Assembly (NCBI GenBank): GCA_009760855.2
Contig: WPIO01000073.1
Span: 643,001 to 707,000 of the forward strand
Length of the DNA: 64,000 nt
Direction of reading: 5' to 3'
DNA from: Cristatella mucedo
Lineage: Eukaryota; Bryozoa; Phylactolaemata; Cristatellidae
Both the position numbers and the translations under genes were made by a program. Below are positions 32,385 through 45,625 of the stretch, piece by piece (the stretch's first letter is position 1; the number at the start of each line of letters is the position of its first letter). The notes under the pieces were generated by a model. That model did not search any database. It was not told the origin of the DNA and saw nothing but the letters and a program-made list of their open reading frames with translations.

Positions 32385-33290
32385 AGCACGCAAGAAGAAC
32401 CTGTGACTACAGAACGTTAAGACGTCGGGCTATTAATATGCAACGAATCGACCAGAGCAATGAAGCCACCTGAGAATGCAATTGACTTCGTCGCATCGTC
32501 GCAACGTATGGATTACGCAAACGATCCGTCGAACGCGACGATCAGCTAACGAATTTACTACGGACTTCGTAGCGCTCGCGCAGCGAGCTGATCTCGGCGC
32601 TCTTCGCTGCGGCTCATTCTATTCGTCTCCACGATTACCGCCGTTCGCCCCCTGGAACTTTTCACCTCGGCACCTCCAAGAGCTCTACCAGCTGCTCGCT
32701 CGCTCCAGTTGAGCCCGTCTGCTCGCATGCAAGCAGACCTTCAATAGCGCTCCTGCTTTGTATCTACGCGCACGCTCATATCTGCGAGCGTGCGCGCTCA
32801 CACCGCTTCGTGTTCGAGCTTGGCATGTGCGCCTGCATTAATAGTTTGCGCGTTTCTTTCGGTGCGTGTGCTTAGAGAAAGGCAAACAGCAGTCGGTTGA
32901 GCGTTTATATAGAGGCAGAAAAAAGCTACCTGATGCAGGACCCGCGTAAAAAACGAGCTCGAGCGCCTGATACGCCGAGCTGATTCGCGACAATCCGGTA
33001 GCGCTTCCCAAGCCCAAGCCCATTTGTCACGCTCTCTGCTTACAGTGTGGCCACTATTTAGGAGACTGGGTTGGTCGCCACTCTTAGGTACTCAATGCAC
33101 AGGCTTTAGTCGGTCTCCTTTATCTAGATCGTAGTTTTCGTCTGTTAATTGGCGAATCAATAAATACGCTTGCAGTTAAATTGCTTAAAGGCAATTAGGC
33201 AGCACGATACAGTCTATCTTATCCCGAGAACATTGCGATAATCTAATCCGTACTTAAGTTAGATAGACTCCAAAGCATGCATACATATAT
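32385..33290. other. Unrecognised intergenic
   Basis: No family member or exon-like frame supported. Confidence 0.4.
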
Positions 33291-33292
33291 GC

Positions 33293-33293
<1 letters not shown>

Positions 33294-33348
<55 letters not shown>

Positions 33349-33442
33349 AACATGTATATATATATATATATATTGTATATATGTGTGTGTGTGTTTGTGT
33401 GTTTGCGTGTGTGTACGTGTGTGTTTGTGTGCGTGCGTGCTG
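33294..33442. repeat. Compound (AT)n-(GT)n microsatellite
   Basis: AT runs at 33294-33344 and 33353-33372, then a GT-rich run to about 33432. Confidence 0.95.
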
Positions 33443-33782
33443 GAACAAGCACTGCGGGCACGAGAAGGTTTAGCTTGGCTTGCAGGCGCATCTGCCTAAG
33501 AGATCCGATGCCTCCTGCCCTAATTCTCGGTAATGAAGAAACTCGGCCAAAAGTCACCCACGGCAAGCCGCGTACGAGCCACGGCAGCAGAATCGCCGCC
33601 GCCGCCGCCGCTGCGATTGCCATACCGCAACATTTGTTTTCTCTATTCAGGACGACCCGAAGGGGCGTGCACGCCGCGGAACCGAGCGCGAGCACAATAT
33701 GCGTTTCCTTTGAGAACCGATCGAAGCACCCGCGATGCGCGCGCTCGGCGAGTGGTGACATACCCGAAAGCCGCAGCAGCCG

Positions 33783-34316
33783 GTAGCTCTCCTCTCCTCC
33801 TCACTCCTCTCCTCCTCACTCCTCTCCTCCTCACTCCTCTCCTCCTCACCCCTCTCCTCCTCACTCCTCTTCTCCTCACTCCTCTCCTCACTCCTCTCCT
33901 CCTCACTCCTCTCCTCCTCACTCCTCTCCTCCTCACTCCTCTCCTCCTCACTCCTCTCCTCCTCACTCCTCTCCTCCTCACTCCTCTCCTCCTCACTCCT
34001 CTCCTCCTCACTCCTCTCCTCCTCACTCCTCTCCTCCTCACTCCTCTCCTCCTCACTCCTCTCCTCCTCACTCCTCTCCTCCTCACTCACTCTCCTCCTC
34101 CACCTCCTCTCCTCCTCACACCGCTCCTCCTCACTCCTCCCCTCCTCCCTCCTCTCCTCCTCTCTCCTCTCCTCCTCACTCCTCTCCTCCTCACTCCTCT
34201 CCTCCTCACTCCTCTCCTCCTCACTCCTCTCCTCCTCACTCCTCTCCTCCTCACTCCTCTCCTCCTCACTCCTCTCCTCCTCACTCCTCTCCTCCTCACT
34301 CCTTTCCTCGCGAGCC
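33783..34316 (+). repeat. 15-bp minisatellite, (CTCCTCACTCCTCTC)n
   Basis: About 35 units in two arrays (to 34090, then about 34100-34316) separated by a degenerate stretch. All pyrimidines except one A per unit. The LLLTP repeat frame and its complement are unlikely to be coding, because the array is a pure length-15 tandem without flanking exon structure. Confidence 0.95.
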
Positions 34317-34559
34317 CGCGATCTAGGCAGTCAGCCAGGATCAAAACCTGGTGTCGGAATGCGAAGGATTTGCGTCTTGATTTCCTTCGCTCTTCAAAAG
34401 ACCCTCGGGCAGGCAATCTCCTAGCCGCTGCGATTACCTGCCAAAACCGTGGCCTCGACATTCTTCCGGCATTCGTTACGCTGCCAAGCTCTTCGGGACA
34501 CACGGCGCCGAGAAACGCCGCAAGTTTCCGCGAAGAGTATCGCAAAGATTCTCGGTAAC

Positions 34560-35720
34560 GAATAACGCAGACGTCTAGTGCAGGGAAGACGGAGGCCGAC
34601 GGCCGCGGCGATCCCTCCCGCCGAACGACGCCGCCGCGTTGACTGACAGGATGCCGCGCGGCGGCGCGCGTGCGCTCGCGTCTCGGCCACTGGCGCGCTA
34701 CAGGCGAAAGGCGCCGAGCCGCGGGCACCGGACCAGCATCGCGGCGCCCGCGCTTTCGCGTCCGCTTCCGCGACAGGGCCGCGGCGGCGGCAGCGGCGCT
34801 TACCGCCGACGAGCGAGGGCTGCGGCTGGCCCGCCGCGAGAGATCGCTCAGACATCGGGCCGCCGCCGCTGCACGTCTCGTCGCATGGAGGCTTCGACGG
34901 CAACGCTGCTCTGCCGCCAGGCGCGACCTCTCCTCGCGGCAGCGGCGGTGCTCTGCACTTGCCGCTGCCGCTGCCGTCCGTCCTTCCGCCTATTCATCGC
35001 GCGTCAACAAACACGAGCGGTCATGCTCAATACGAACGGAGAGCGAGCTGTCGCTGTCGCTCAGCAGCAGCAGCGGCGGCGGCGGCAGAGCGCGAAGCAC
35101 CACAATGCCCTACAGGGTATTTAGCTTGCGCGAGCAACCGATTAGCATCGGCGGCGCAGCAGCCGTCGTGTAGTCGGCTGCTGCGCTCCCGCCGACGCTC
35201 GGAGCCCCGGCCGGCCCATCCTCGACGACCGCGCCAGCTCGCCGCGCGCGCGCGCGGGGCGTGGCAGCCGGCCGCCGCCCGCCACCGCCCGGTGCGGGCT
35301 CTCGGCGGCGCGACGACGAGCTCGTCGAGAGGAAGCAGCGACGCCGCCCGAGCGGGACGCGTAGCGGGACGAACGAATCGAATCGACGAGGACACGCGGT
35401 GGCAGTTTCACTCGCTCTCCAGCCGCCGCCGCCGCAGGGCCCCTCCTCCTACGAGGAAAAGAAGCGGTCGGCTCTCTTCCTCTTACCTCCCCCTGCCCCG
35501 GCCGGTTCGCTTCTGCTTCCGTCTGCGGCGCGCACGCGCGCGCGCGACCCTCACCCGGCGAGCTCTGGCTCCGGAGCAGACGCTCCGAGTCGCTCTTACT
35601 TACGAGCACCGCTCCTCCCCTGCGCCTGTCGGAGCGCAGGTCGACCTAAGTTGTGCAAGGACGGTTGGCACAAGGCGGGCATTGTCGTTTTTTTTTTCGC
35701 GGACGGACAAAAAAAGAGAT
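34560..35720. promoter_or_regulatory. CpG-dense GC-rich block, possible promoter/first-exon region
   Basis: It is rich in CG dinucleotides and (CGG)n-like runs, unlike the AT-richer flanks. Long frames are open on all strands simply because of GC richness. A CpG-rich promoter or unannotated 5' exon is possible. No start or splice set is convincing. Confidence 0.35.
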
Positions 35721-37469
35721 AGCGATTCTACAAGTTCCATCCATCCACGAGCGCATTTCTGAAAGATAAATTTCAAATGCCATACACGTTGTGCCAATTA
35801 GAGGGTTTTAGGACGGATTTAAATTTGCAAAGCGGCGCTCTCTTCCTGCACTCTTACGCCACCCTGCGTCTGCGGTATTCAGCGGAGGGATAGTTAAGTG
35901 CTACTATGCAAACGATGTATAGCTAGCTGTATGTGCCGCTACAACTGCCACGAGACGCCCGCCGTTCTCGCGATTCATTCGCGCCGGTATCTCAGTCGGC
36001 GCGAATGGACCGTAAAGACGCAGCCGTAGGCGGCACGTGAGAGAGCAGTAATCCAGTCACGAGGAGCCGCATTGCAGTGCTCGCTGAGCGGACCCGACTA
36101 AGCACGGTGCGCAATGCGTAACCACGTAGCCACGGCTACTGAGCACGCGTCCACACTCCCAGCGCAGCAGGGACGCTGCTGGACTTCGAACCTGCGCAGC
36201 GTTGTGGGCGTTAGCGAACGCCGACTGGACGGCAAAAAGTAAAATATTGTCTTCTCGAGATTACTCGGAGACGGTGCCTCGCTGCTCCTACGTTGCGATC
36301 GCCCTTCTGAGCAGCGCTACGGCTTGCACTTCTCGTTTTAACATTGGTGGGTCGCGGCGCGATCAATCGCTAGAGAGCAATCGCCCTACGCTGCTACGTG
36401 CTGGGTCGGCCCATGCCCAGGTTTCCAATTGAGACAGTCCTCCGCATTTCTGATGCGCACGAATGTCATCCTTTTAACTGCCGCCGATGCATGTTATAGC
36501 GATGCTGTTGCCTTGCCTCTCAGAGGATCAAATCTCGTTCATGCCGAGCGTTCGGAGACAACGCTAAAGAAAGCGCCGCCCCAAACACGCCGTACAGGTG
36601 CTTGCAAAGCAAATAATGCGTCGATGACGCGCGTTCAGCTCCTTCCTCGCTCACGCTGGTGGTCCTGCGTGCGCTAACACTGCTCGGCCCGGTGAATGAT
36701 GAATAAACAGCGACGGCCGCCTAGTAGTGGACGACGCGCACGCACGGGTGCGCGGGCACGTCGACACGCATAGCTGCAGCTCATCAAAAGTGAGAGCCCC
36801 GGTTGCCGCTGCTAGGTGCGGTCGCAAGCATAGAGCTCAAAGTGCGGGCTCTCTCCTCGAGCACCGGTAGTGTGACCCCGGAGAGTCCGTCAGTTGGCAC
36901 GGTCGCAGACGCATGCGGCAACTATTTGCTGCGAAACCTGGCAAGAGAGGGCCAGGACGCCGGCGGCCGCGGCGGCGGCGACTAGCACTCGTGCGGGCGC
37001 CGCCGCCGCCGCCTGTCGTTGCCCTTCGCCCTCTCGCACTCACTCACGCTGCTGCCCGTACAGTTTTGCCAATGGCTGAACTCGGCCGCCTCGCGGCAGC
37101 GGCGGCTATGCCTCAAACGCGGTTGTTTGTAGGCAGCCTCGTCTCTGACAATGCCGTACGGTGCGAACTGCATAGGTGCAAACTCTTACACGTCGCTTGA
37201 AAAACCATCGGATCGACTAATATCGAGCTCAAAAAGTCGAGTTCGTTTATACCAGCGCCACCAAGTTAGCTAGCCTAGCAATGTCCCTCGTTGGGTGCGG
37301 CCCACACGGAGCGTAACACCCATACCTCTGTGTGGGCGTTACGCTGCCGTCGCGTTGTCTCGTCCTCAACCAGAGTCGGGCGGCGCGCTGCGAATGAGCA
37401 CGTGACTTACCGCAGACTGGGCCATATCTGCTGACTAGGTGTGGAATTGATGTGGAATGGCCGCCTGGG
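35721..37469. other. Unrecognised, with a second GC-rich patch
   Basis: (GCC/CGG)-rich patch at about 36955-37020. An inverted repeat at 37310-37345 (AGCGTAACACCCA against its near complement) looks like two fragments of the LINE family 2 tail facing each other. Confidence 0.4.
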
Positions 37470-37530
37470 TCATATATAATTCATTTGTATTTGTATAGCA
37501 CCCTAAGAGAGCTTAATCTCTAATCTAGCC
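37470..37530 (-). repeat. SINE B/LINE tail fragment
   Basis: ATATATAATTCATTTGTAT, then TATAGCACCCTAAGAGAGC and TTAATCTCT: the 3' end of SINE family B only. Confidence 0.7.
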
Positions 37531-37546
37531 AGCATGAGCGGGCGCT

Positions 37547-37549
<3 letters not shown>

Positions 37550-37625
<76 letters not shown>

Positions 37626-37721
37626 CGCTCGCTCACTCGCTCTCTCTCTCTTTATCTCTATCTCTCTCTCGCTCTCTCTCTCTCTTTCTCCTATCTCTCT
37701 CGCTTTCTCTCTCCCTCTCAT

Positions 37722-37757
<36 letters not shown>

Positions 37758-37995
37758 CCATATCTCTTTCGCTTTCTCTCTCTCTCTCTCTCTCTCTCGC
37801 TCGCTCACTCGCTCGCTCGCTCTCTCACTCTTTCGTTCTCTCTCTCTCTCTCTCTCTCTCTTTCTCCTATCTCTCTCTTCCTCTCTCTATCTCGCTCTCT
37901 CTCCCTCTCTCTCTCTCTCTCCCCTATCTCTCTCTCTCTCTTTCTCTCTCTTATTCTCTCGCTCTCTCTCTCTTTATCTCGCTCTCTCTCTCTAC
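37550..37995 (+). repeat. Long TC-rich tract with TCGC and TATC interruptions
   Basis: A pyrimidine tract of about 445 bp with higher-order blocks (for example CTCTCGCTCGCTCACTCGC occurring twice). Confidence 0.96.
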
Positions 37996-38400
37996 CACTT
38001 TTCATGCCTTCATGGGTTGCAGCAGCCTACAGGGCAGCTGCGACTTCACCCATATGTACGTCTGCGGTCACCTCGTCCAATACAAACGTTGTCGCTATTC
38101 ACAGTCGGTGCGTTTCTTTTTTATACCTCTCTTCGTTGCACCTCTCGCACTCGCCCCCACAGCGGGACGGAAGTGCCAAAAACCAGCCCGAATGCAAACT
38201 TAATTTCGCCCTGAAATATCCAAATGTACACCTCATAATAAGTCTTCCTTGGAAAGTTTAGAACGCTACTATTTTTCCCTTAGCGGAGAAACATTTTTAA
38301 AGCTTGAATTTTTGCCTTTTATTGACGGGGACCCTAAGAGCTCGGACCTTCAGACAATGCGAGTACTCTACAACTCGCCCCCGCGAAAGGTTGTACTGCC
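37996..38400. other. Unrecognised spacer between microsatellites
   Basis: Nothing supported. Confidence 0.4.
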
Positions 38401-38401
38401 G

Positions 38402-38404
38402 CCC

Positions 38405-38502
<98 letters not shown>

Positions 38503-38549
38503 TCTCTCTCCCTATCTCTCTTTCTTTCTGTCTCTCTCCCCGATTTCTC

Positions 38550-38604
<55 letters not shown>

Positions 38605-38628
38605 ATCTCTCTCGCCCTCCCTTCTACG

Positions 38629-38685
<57 letters not shown>

Positions 38686-38710
38686 TTAAGCTATCTATCT
38701 ATATATCTCC
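38402..38710 (+). repeat. Compound (TATC)n-(TC)n-(TA)n-(TC)n tract
   Basis: TATC units at 38405-38438, TC, then TA at 38453-38499, then mixed TC to about 38690. Confidence 0.96.
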
Positions 38711-39509
38711 CTCGCGCTCTAAGTGCGTCATACAGCTCCGCATTATCAATTCTGGTCCTTAAAGACTGCGACATAGATAAATGCATTTCTGTAGTGCCTC
38801 CGCAATCGGCCAGGCGGCACTAACTAGCTGGGCATATAGCCAAAGTGCGGCCACCGTGAAAACGCAACAACGCTACTTTTGCGACGCTCCCATACATGAA
38901 GCTTCAATGCTGAACCGGCAGATCGCTAGCGCTCTCACTATTATAAATTCGAGAGAACACTTTTAGCACATCGGCGGCTTTATTTTTCTAGGGGCAATCT
39001 CGACGTTCTGCGAGGGCTTCTGCCGAGGGCGCTGGGTGGGGGCGGGGCAATGACCGAGCAGCCTCTCCTCCGAAACAGCGAGCCGCAGCTCTAGCCACCT
39101 CTCTGCAGTCTGCACTCGGTGTCCGCCAGACCGCCATGCTGGTACGTTAAAGACCCTGAGCTCGTCGAGTCGGTATCTTTACCTCTTTTTCGGCGTTTGG
39201 TACGAGTCTCGTGGAATGGAAATCTATTCGGACCAGCCGGACGTTACGCTGCAGCCGCTTCGCATGGCGATGCTTTGCAGTCGAGTCATTTGCGAACGTA
39301 CGGCAACGTCATCAGTCATAGAGGTGGTCCGCGGGGCGGGGCGGGTTTCTCCGTGCGTTTTACATTAGTCCCCCGGTGTCGAAGACCATGGACTCCGCTC
39401 GCGTCGTAACGTCACTGCGACCACATACCGCGACACAAAAAATGTACTGAGTCAGCGCGCCACCCGATCGCGGTAGCGTGTCGGATACGAAACTTGGCAG
39501 CTTTTTTTG
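38711..39509. other. Unrecognised intergenic
   Basis: No exon-like frame or repeat family. Confidence 0.4.
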
Positions 39510-39712
39510 TACTGGATCTCACCCCAGAGGTGCGGGCGCCTGAACTTTACCACCCACGTCGTGGCTTTGAGTCCTGCAGCAGGAAGAAAAGCCTTAACGG
39601 CTATCGCCACCGTTTGCAGTTGGCAATAAAGGGTCGCCCGCCGGAAAAATTCGAGCCCACGTGACCTCAGAGACCGTGAAGAGCGAGCACCTTACCACAC
39701 GGGTTATCACCT
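39510..39712. mobile_element. Two SINE family A pieces in inverted orientation
   Basis: A + strand head with TGGCTTTGAGTCCTGCAGC (about 39520-39590) abuts a - strand copy (about 39585-39705). The - copy reads TTAACGGCTATCGCCACCG, ATTCGAGCCCACGTGACC and GTGAAGAGCGAGCACCTTA. Confidence 0.75.
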
Positions 39713-40221
39713 AAGCACTAGACCGTATTATTCTTCCTGTCCCGCTTTTTTAATAAGACTTGGGTCACGCGACACCCGAAAAAGCCGACACTGAATTAAC
39801 TGTAAAATGCAGAGCGACCGAAGAGCGTTGCACTAAGCTGCGGCATGATTGAGCTTTAAATAGGCGAGCGATACGGCAGCATCCGGTTCGCCGCGTCCGC
39901 GCTCTGCCACCTGAGCTATCTCGATTCCGGTATCCTGCTGTCAGCATAGCGATGTCGCCTAGGCTGCACTTGCACACTATAAATCTCGTAATGCATCGTA
40001 CCTACGAGTCTGGCTTGTATTGTATTGACTCCTCCGGTGCCTGGCACGTGACTCTTTCAGAAGGCATGCATTCGGAGATACGGTCGCGCGCCATACCGCT
40101 TGTGCGAGCAATCATTTATCTGCAAGGAAAGAAAGCACTGGAAACGACGGAATCCATCGAGCGCTTTGTGAAACTAGTCAGAAACGAGGTAAAGGGCGTA
40201 CGACTATAATAAGCGCGACGA

Positions 40222-40280
40222 CTGCTTGGACCGAGCAGCAGCAGTCTAAGACTGCTGCTGCTGCTGCTCGGTCCAAGCAG
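40222..40280. repeat. CAG/CTG hairpin
   Basis: CTGCTTGGACCGAG(CAG)n facing (CTG)nCTCGGTCCAAGCAG. Arms of over 23 bp are complementary, with the right arm longer by two trinucleotides. Confidence 0.92.
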
Positions 40281-40872
40281 GGAGACGCGGCAGCAGGTGG
40301 CCAGCAGGTGGCCAAAGCGGCTCTGCCGTAGGCACCGTCCGCCTGCGCTGAAGCATTCGTCGCCGGGCACCCAGCGCACCCAGTGTAGGACGCGAGGAGG
40401 GCGGAGAGCCGCTTCCTTTCACGATGTCCTCCGGCCGCTGCCAGACCGAGGCGGCGGCGGCGGCGGCTGCTGCTGCTTCTGCTGCTGCTGCAGCGGCGGC
40501 GGCGGCGGTCGTGCGCGATCCTCGATCGTCCAGCTCTCACTGGCGGCTCGCCCTGAAAACAGCGAGCCCAGCGCCCAGCGCCGTCGCTATTTGCACTCGG
40601 TCTTTCGTCGCAATGCAATCTGCTGGCAATATTTCAGAGGCTCTCGCGGCGAAACCGGAAACAGTGCCCCTTCCCTCCCCCTACTCATCCGAGCAGCGAA
40701 AAACGGGGGCGAGCAGCCAGCTCGATCAGCTGCCGCTAACAACCGGAACTCCCAGAGAACCTTGAACTTGCTCGCTCGCGGATCCGCTCGCCCGTTAGGA
40801 CGGCGTGCTCGGGCACGACAGTAGATCGCCCAGAGATCTGAGGAAGAGGAGAGCGCCTCGGGCTGAGGCTCG

Positions 40873-40877
<5 letters not shown>

Positions 40878-40926
<49 letters not shown>
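40878..40926 (-). repeat. (GA)n microsatellite
   Basis: A pure GA run, one of few with this strand orientation. Confidence 0.95.
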
Positions 40927-40933
<7 letters not shown>

Positions 40934-40974
40934 CTCGCGCGCATCCATTCACTCTGCGGCCCCTTTAAATATAA

Positions 40975-41112
40975 AATAAATATGCAATTCATTTGCATAG
41001 CGCCCCCGAGAGAAGTTGATCTCTATTCAGGCGCTTCACGTATGCCTCGGGGGCTCGAGCCCACAACCTCAGTCAGACCTTGGTCGGGGCGAGCACCTTA
41101 ACCGCTTCGTTG
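40975..41112 (-). mobile_element. SINE family B
   Basis: Antisense copy: GCAATTCATTTGCATAGCG, AGTTGATCTCTATTCAGGC, GGGGCTCGAGCCCACAACC, then GCGAGCACCTTAACCGC. Confidence 0.85.
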
Positions 41113-41208
41113 GCGGAGCCGACTTGCTCACCGGTGGGCGGGCGGGCGGTCGGGCGAGTGATATCACCCTTAGCCGGGATGCGACCAACGGCGGCCTAAT
41201 TCGGTGAA

Positions 41209-41300
41209 TAATGACGACGACTATAACGACGATAGTAAAAACAGTAAGACACTCGCACAGCGCCCACTAAAACTGAATCTCTTTTCTAGACACTTCACAC
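41209..41300 (-). repeat. Orphan LINE family 1 tail
   Basis: (GAC/AAC)-rich start, CACAGCGCCCACTAAAAC, TGAATCTCTTTTCTAGAC, ACTTCACAC. Confidence 0.65.
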
Positions 41301-41494
41301 GCAATGGAAGTGCGACAGTTGGTAAGTGCTGCAGCCGTGTGGAGGGCCTTTGTCGTTTTACCGCTGCTTCTGCATTCGCATAGCGCTGCTTTCTTGCATT
41401 AACTCTTGGCCTGGCTCATTGGTGAGCGGGCGCTGCTCGCTGGGATGCGTTCGAGAGTGAAGTAGATGGCTGCGCATGGAGTTTCCGGCCACGC

Positions 41495-41499
<5 letters not shown>

Positions 41500-41588
<89 letters not shown>
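41500..41588 (+). repeat. (TC)n microsatellite
   Basis: A pure TC run of about 89 bp. Confidence 0.97.
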
Positions 41589-41592
<4 letters not shown>

Positions 41593-42553
41593 CCCTACAA
41601 TCACGCTGTCCATGCGCACTTGAGAGCTTGACCAACGGAGGCCGCGCTTGCGCAGGAGAGGCTCGCCTGCAAATGGTTGCCGTCCGCGCTGGGCCGGCGC
41701 CGTCCTCGGTTGCTCACCGACGACCCATCTATCGAATGCTTCGCAGCAGATTAAGAACGTCTACCTTCATTTGTTGGCGGTCCTACTGCACGAAAATAAT
41801 TCTGCATCCAAAAAATACTACTTGCCCAGCGTTTGCTCCCGGTCAACGGGTGCCCCAGCGACGAAGCCACGACGCGACGACGCGACGATGCTAAAAGTCG
41901 CGCTCGCTCGATCGTTCGAGCTCGGCTCGCTCGCTCGCTTAAAAATCCGTCCTCGCTACGCGCTCGGCTTCGCGCAAAGACGGGAGAGCGGCCACCGAGG
42001 CGCGACCGCTCGGCGACCACCGGCGTCCTTCGAAAACCAGCTCGGCTTGAGAGCTGCTCCAGGCGAGAGCCTCCTTCTATCGCCCGTCGACTCCTCGGCC
42101 TACGAGCCAAATCTCGTGCGGCTGCGAGCTCGAGAGCGAACTCAAAAGTGGACTCGCTGTACGTAGTAAATAACATTTGAGCGCGCGAAAGTGTCGCGGC
42201 CATCAGCCATTATCGTTGGGCCGCCGCGGCGCAGCCGTTTTCCATTAGGCGTTCGATTTTTCCGACGCTACGGTGGATTAGCATTCTTAATTCGTGACGC
42301 ACTTTCACCTTGAGTACAATCCGAGCCTCCTCGCGAGTGTAAGAGCGGTGCTGCGATTAAGACGAGCCGCCATAGCCGTGAGCAATAGCGGACTCTTCCA
42401 CCAAGCAACGGCGCATAGCCGCCGTGGGGCTCAGATACACTCGGCGTTGGCTCCGGCGGCTGCTAAACGTACTCACGTTTGGCAGGCGCTGACAGAGCAC
42501 AGATCGCAAGAGCTGCTGCCCTAGCCGAAAAATCGCTCGCTCTCACTCAATTT

Positions 42554-42560
<7 letters not shown>
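41589..42560. other. Unrecognised, CG-rich
   Basis: Open frames on both strands reflect GC content. A CTCGCTCGCTCGC-like patch lies at 41900-41940. Confidence 0.35.
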
Positions 42561-42845
<285 letters not shown>

Positions 42846-43559
42846 CTCACTCCCTTTCTCTCGATCTCTTATTGCTATCGCCGCAAAAGCCGACGATCGC
42901 GGTTGCTACATTTGCTACATTCGCTACATTCGTAGACCCCGATGGGTGGGCAGAGCTCACCCGCCCACAGCGCCCGCGAGCCCCGGCAGTCGTAGCTCGC
43001 CGCTACCCGCCCTTTAGCGTAGTTGGGCGTAAACGGCGACATGAGGTGGTGTCGTTTTTAGCGTTGGACGCATTTATCCAGAGTGGAAAGTGGGGGGTTC
43101 TTAGAAGTGACTAAAAAGGCGAGCAGCCCACTCGCACGCGCGAGCTCCCTGCATCCAGCGACAGCCGCTGCTCGCGGCCCGCTAGGCAGGAGGCACGAAG
43201 GGTTCGGCCAGCAATCACTCGGAAGCCGCCTCGGAAAAGCAGCGCAGGGCACGCGTGGCCTTCGAACGAGGCTTTCTAGCGCCGACTGCCGTTCTGACAG
43301 TCACGGAAGTAAGGCAAACAAAGAATTTCGCCTTTCAATAGATATGAAGATTGAGACTCTCCGACGGCGCGCTGATCATATCAGTTACAGTGCTTCTTAA
43401 CTATTTGAAGTGGCGACGAATTGAGAGCGGCTGAAAAGAAATGTTGCACGAAATGGACGTGAGGGCTCGCATTCACTTGTTCCGCTTCTCATGGAATTGC
43501 TAGGAAACGGATCTTGCACGTTGGCGTAAACAAGTGCACTTCCTCCCTCTCGCTCATTG

Positions 43560-43562
<3 letters not shown>

Positions 43563-43639
<77 letters not shown>

Positions 43640-43640
43640 C
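43563..43640 (+). repeat. (TC)n microsatellite
   Basis: TC run with two TTTC interruptions. Confidence 0.96.
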
Positions 43641-45625
43641 GCTCTATCTCACGCTCCATCTCTTTCTCGATGTTTCTTTATCCGGTTCCCACTCTCTCCA
43701 ATCGCCGTCAAATGAGAATGGAATGTTTTTGAAGGCGCGAGGGGAGAAGATGGCTGCAGCCTTTCCTTCCAAACTCTAGGACAGCATCCGTACTCATTCC
43801 AGCAATCTGATTCTGCACTGCAGGAGTAGCGATGGGCGTAATAGTGTCCGGCACTATTAGTCTTCGCCAGCCAGTCTTCGGCAGACGTCACGTTATCACA
43901 TCCCCGCTCCTAAGCCTTGAGAGAACAGCTATCGCCAGCACAACTGGCTTCAGCGACGCTTTTGGGCATGATGGGACCTAGACAAATCATGCGGACGTGC
44001 TTAATTTTATCGGTGGTAGCAGATTCTGTCGGCTGTGCTTTCTTTTTCTTAAGCCGCAAAAAATCCATGTGCCGTATGAAAAATTGATGTTCGAGTGTTA
44101 GTCGTGTCCGTAAAACAAAGCTTGCATGGGTGACGATAAACTGCCGTGAGAATGAGCGGAAGAGTTTTCTTTCTTGCTCAGCACTCGATAAGCAACGTAA
44201 CCATCCTTATCTCCGAAGCTTTCACGTCAGCGCCATCTGAGCACCCAGCGCCACAGCTCGACGAACCTTGTACCGCAGATAGTGCGGTTACAGGCTGTGC
44301 GGCTGCATGGTCCGCCTGAAGCCCTCCGCAAAGTATTTCTCTTTTCGCTGACTACTCGTTGCACGTGTGGCTACGATTCAAAGCCGAAAGGATTGAGCGC
44401 TGAGGGGCTACAGCACTTGTGCATGTGCATGCACTGGATGTAAGTACCGTGTATTTGAAGGTTCGTACGTGCCTACGTCTATACAATCTACCTGGCTACT
44501 AAGATAAGGCTGGTGTAATGCTAGAGAGAGGTGAATCAACGTAGAGGATTGTGCCTGCTGACTTTCCACCTCGACATTTGTCTAGCCTCTCGATCATTGG
44601 CTGCCTTTGCATTGGGCCTGGATGCGTGGTGCAGCAATGACATCTCATTCCTTCTATCTAGTATCTGCGTTGGCCCTTGCACTCAGCCATTTCATCAATA
44701 TTCAGACCATCTACGGGTACTGATTTTTACCGATTTAGGAGGAAGATCTATTGTGTAAACGCAGCTTTAAGCCTTACCTTCGTCTAATGATAGCAGTTGC
44801 TGCAGATAACAGCTACCATTTGCTGTCGAAGACTCTGGAACTTTGTCTTAAGCGAGCAACGTTAGTATTGGGCGTCGGCTCCGAGCGCAGCAGATTGGTC
44901 GACCGCAAGATTACAGTCGGCAGACATCCGAGTGAGTAGCCCTGCTTCGGGATTGATTCAATCAAGACTGCAACTTGTGTCGCTATACAGGCTTGGTCGT
45001 CTTTGTGTCAACTCCATAACGGCTGGCAGGCGGAGTAACAAAGCTGGAGAAGCTGACAGATTGACGCGCCAACTCGGCCAAAAGCGTAACGCAGGCTTGA
45101 AAACCTGTGCTGCCCTTTTGGTGCAAAGCTCGTGACCATACGTCGTATTCAATGCATGACTAGACATTCAAAATTATATACGTCTGTTCGCTTCCGCAGA
45201 CAACCACAAAATTTCCTGTGCAGTAAGAGTCGCCATTCTAGCCGAGCCTGTTTCTATCAATTCCTTGAGAGTTATTAACAAACAAAAAAAGTTTCACTTC
45301 GACTCAAGCCGAGTACCTTATCACTCGGCCAAACGAACCAGTATTTTTCGGAGGAGGCACTGCAAACCTGTGGTTTTGGGATCGTAACTGACAGAACCGC
45401 ACGGCATTTGCCAATGAAACTCCACGTAGATACGAAATGTACAGACTTGACTTTCTAGTATAGCTCTCTGGATTTCTCGGCCTCCTGGCAGCGATCAGGT
45501 TCGGGCATGACTAAAATATGCTGTTCTGCGTTCAAATTGCCCTTCAAAAGCTTTGGAACAGGACACAGGTGCAAATCACCTGTATCTGGGCCACCATCTG
45601 GGTAAGTAGATGCGCTCCTACTGCT
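43641..45625. other. Unrecognised intergenic
   Basis: A possible short splice-bounded segment near 44868-44930 (donor GTGAGT) is too weak to call. Nothing else is supported. Confidence 0.35.

Noticed and set aside
33533-34728. 341-codon LLLTP frame and antisense RRRGVR/SEEER frames
   Set aside because: A 15-bp tandem array keeps every frame open; there is no exon structure or start context.
40424-40765. 113-codon Ala-rich frame that looks like a first exon
   Set aside because: Its poly-Ala run comes from a GCG/GCT repeat beside the CAG hairpin. No splice or homology supports coding.
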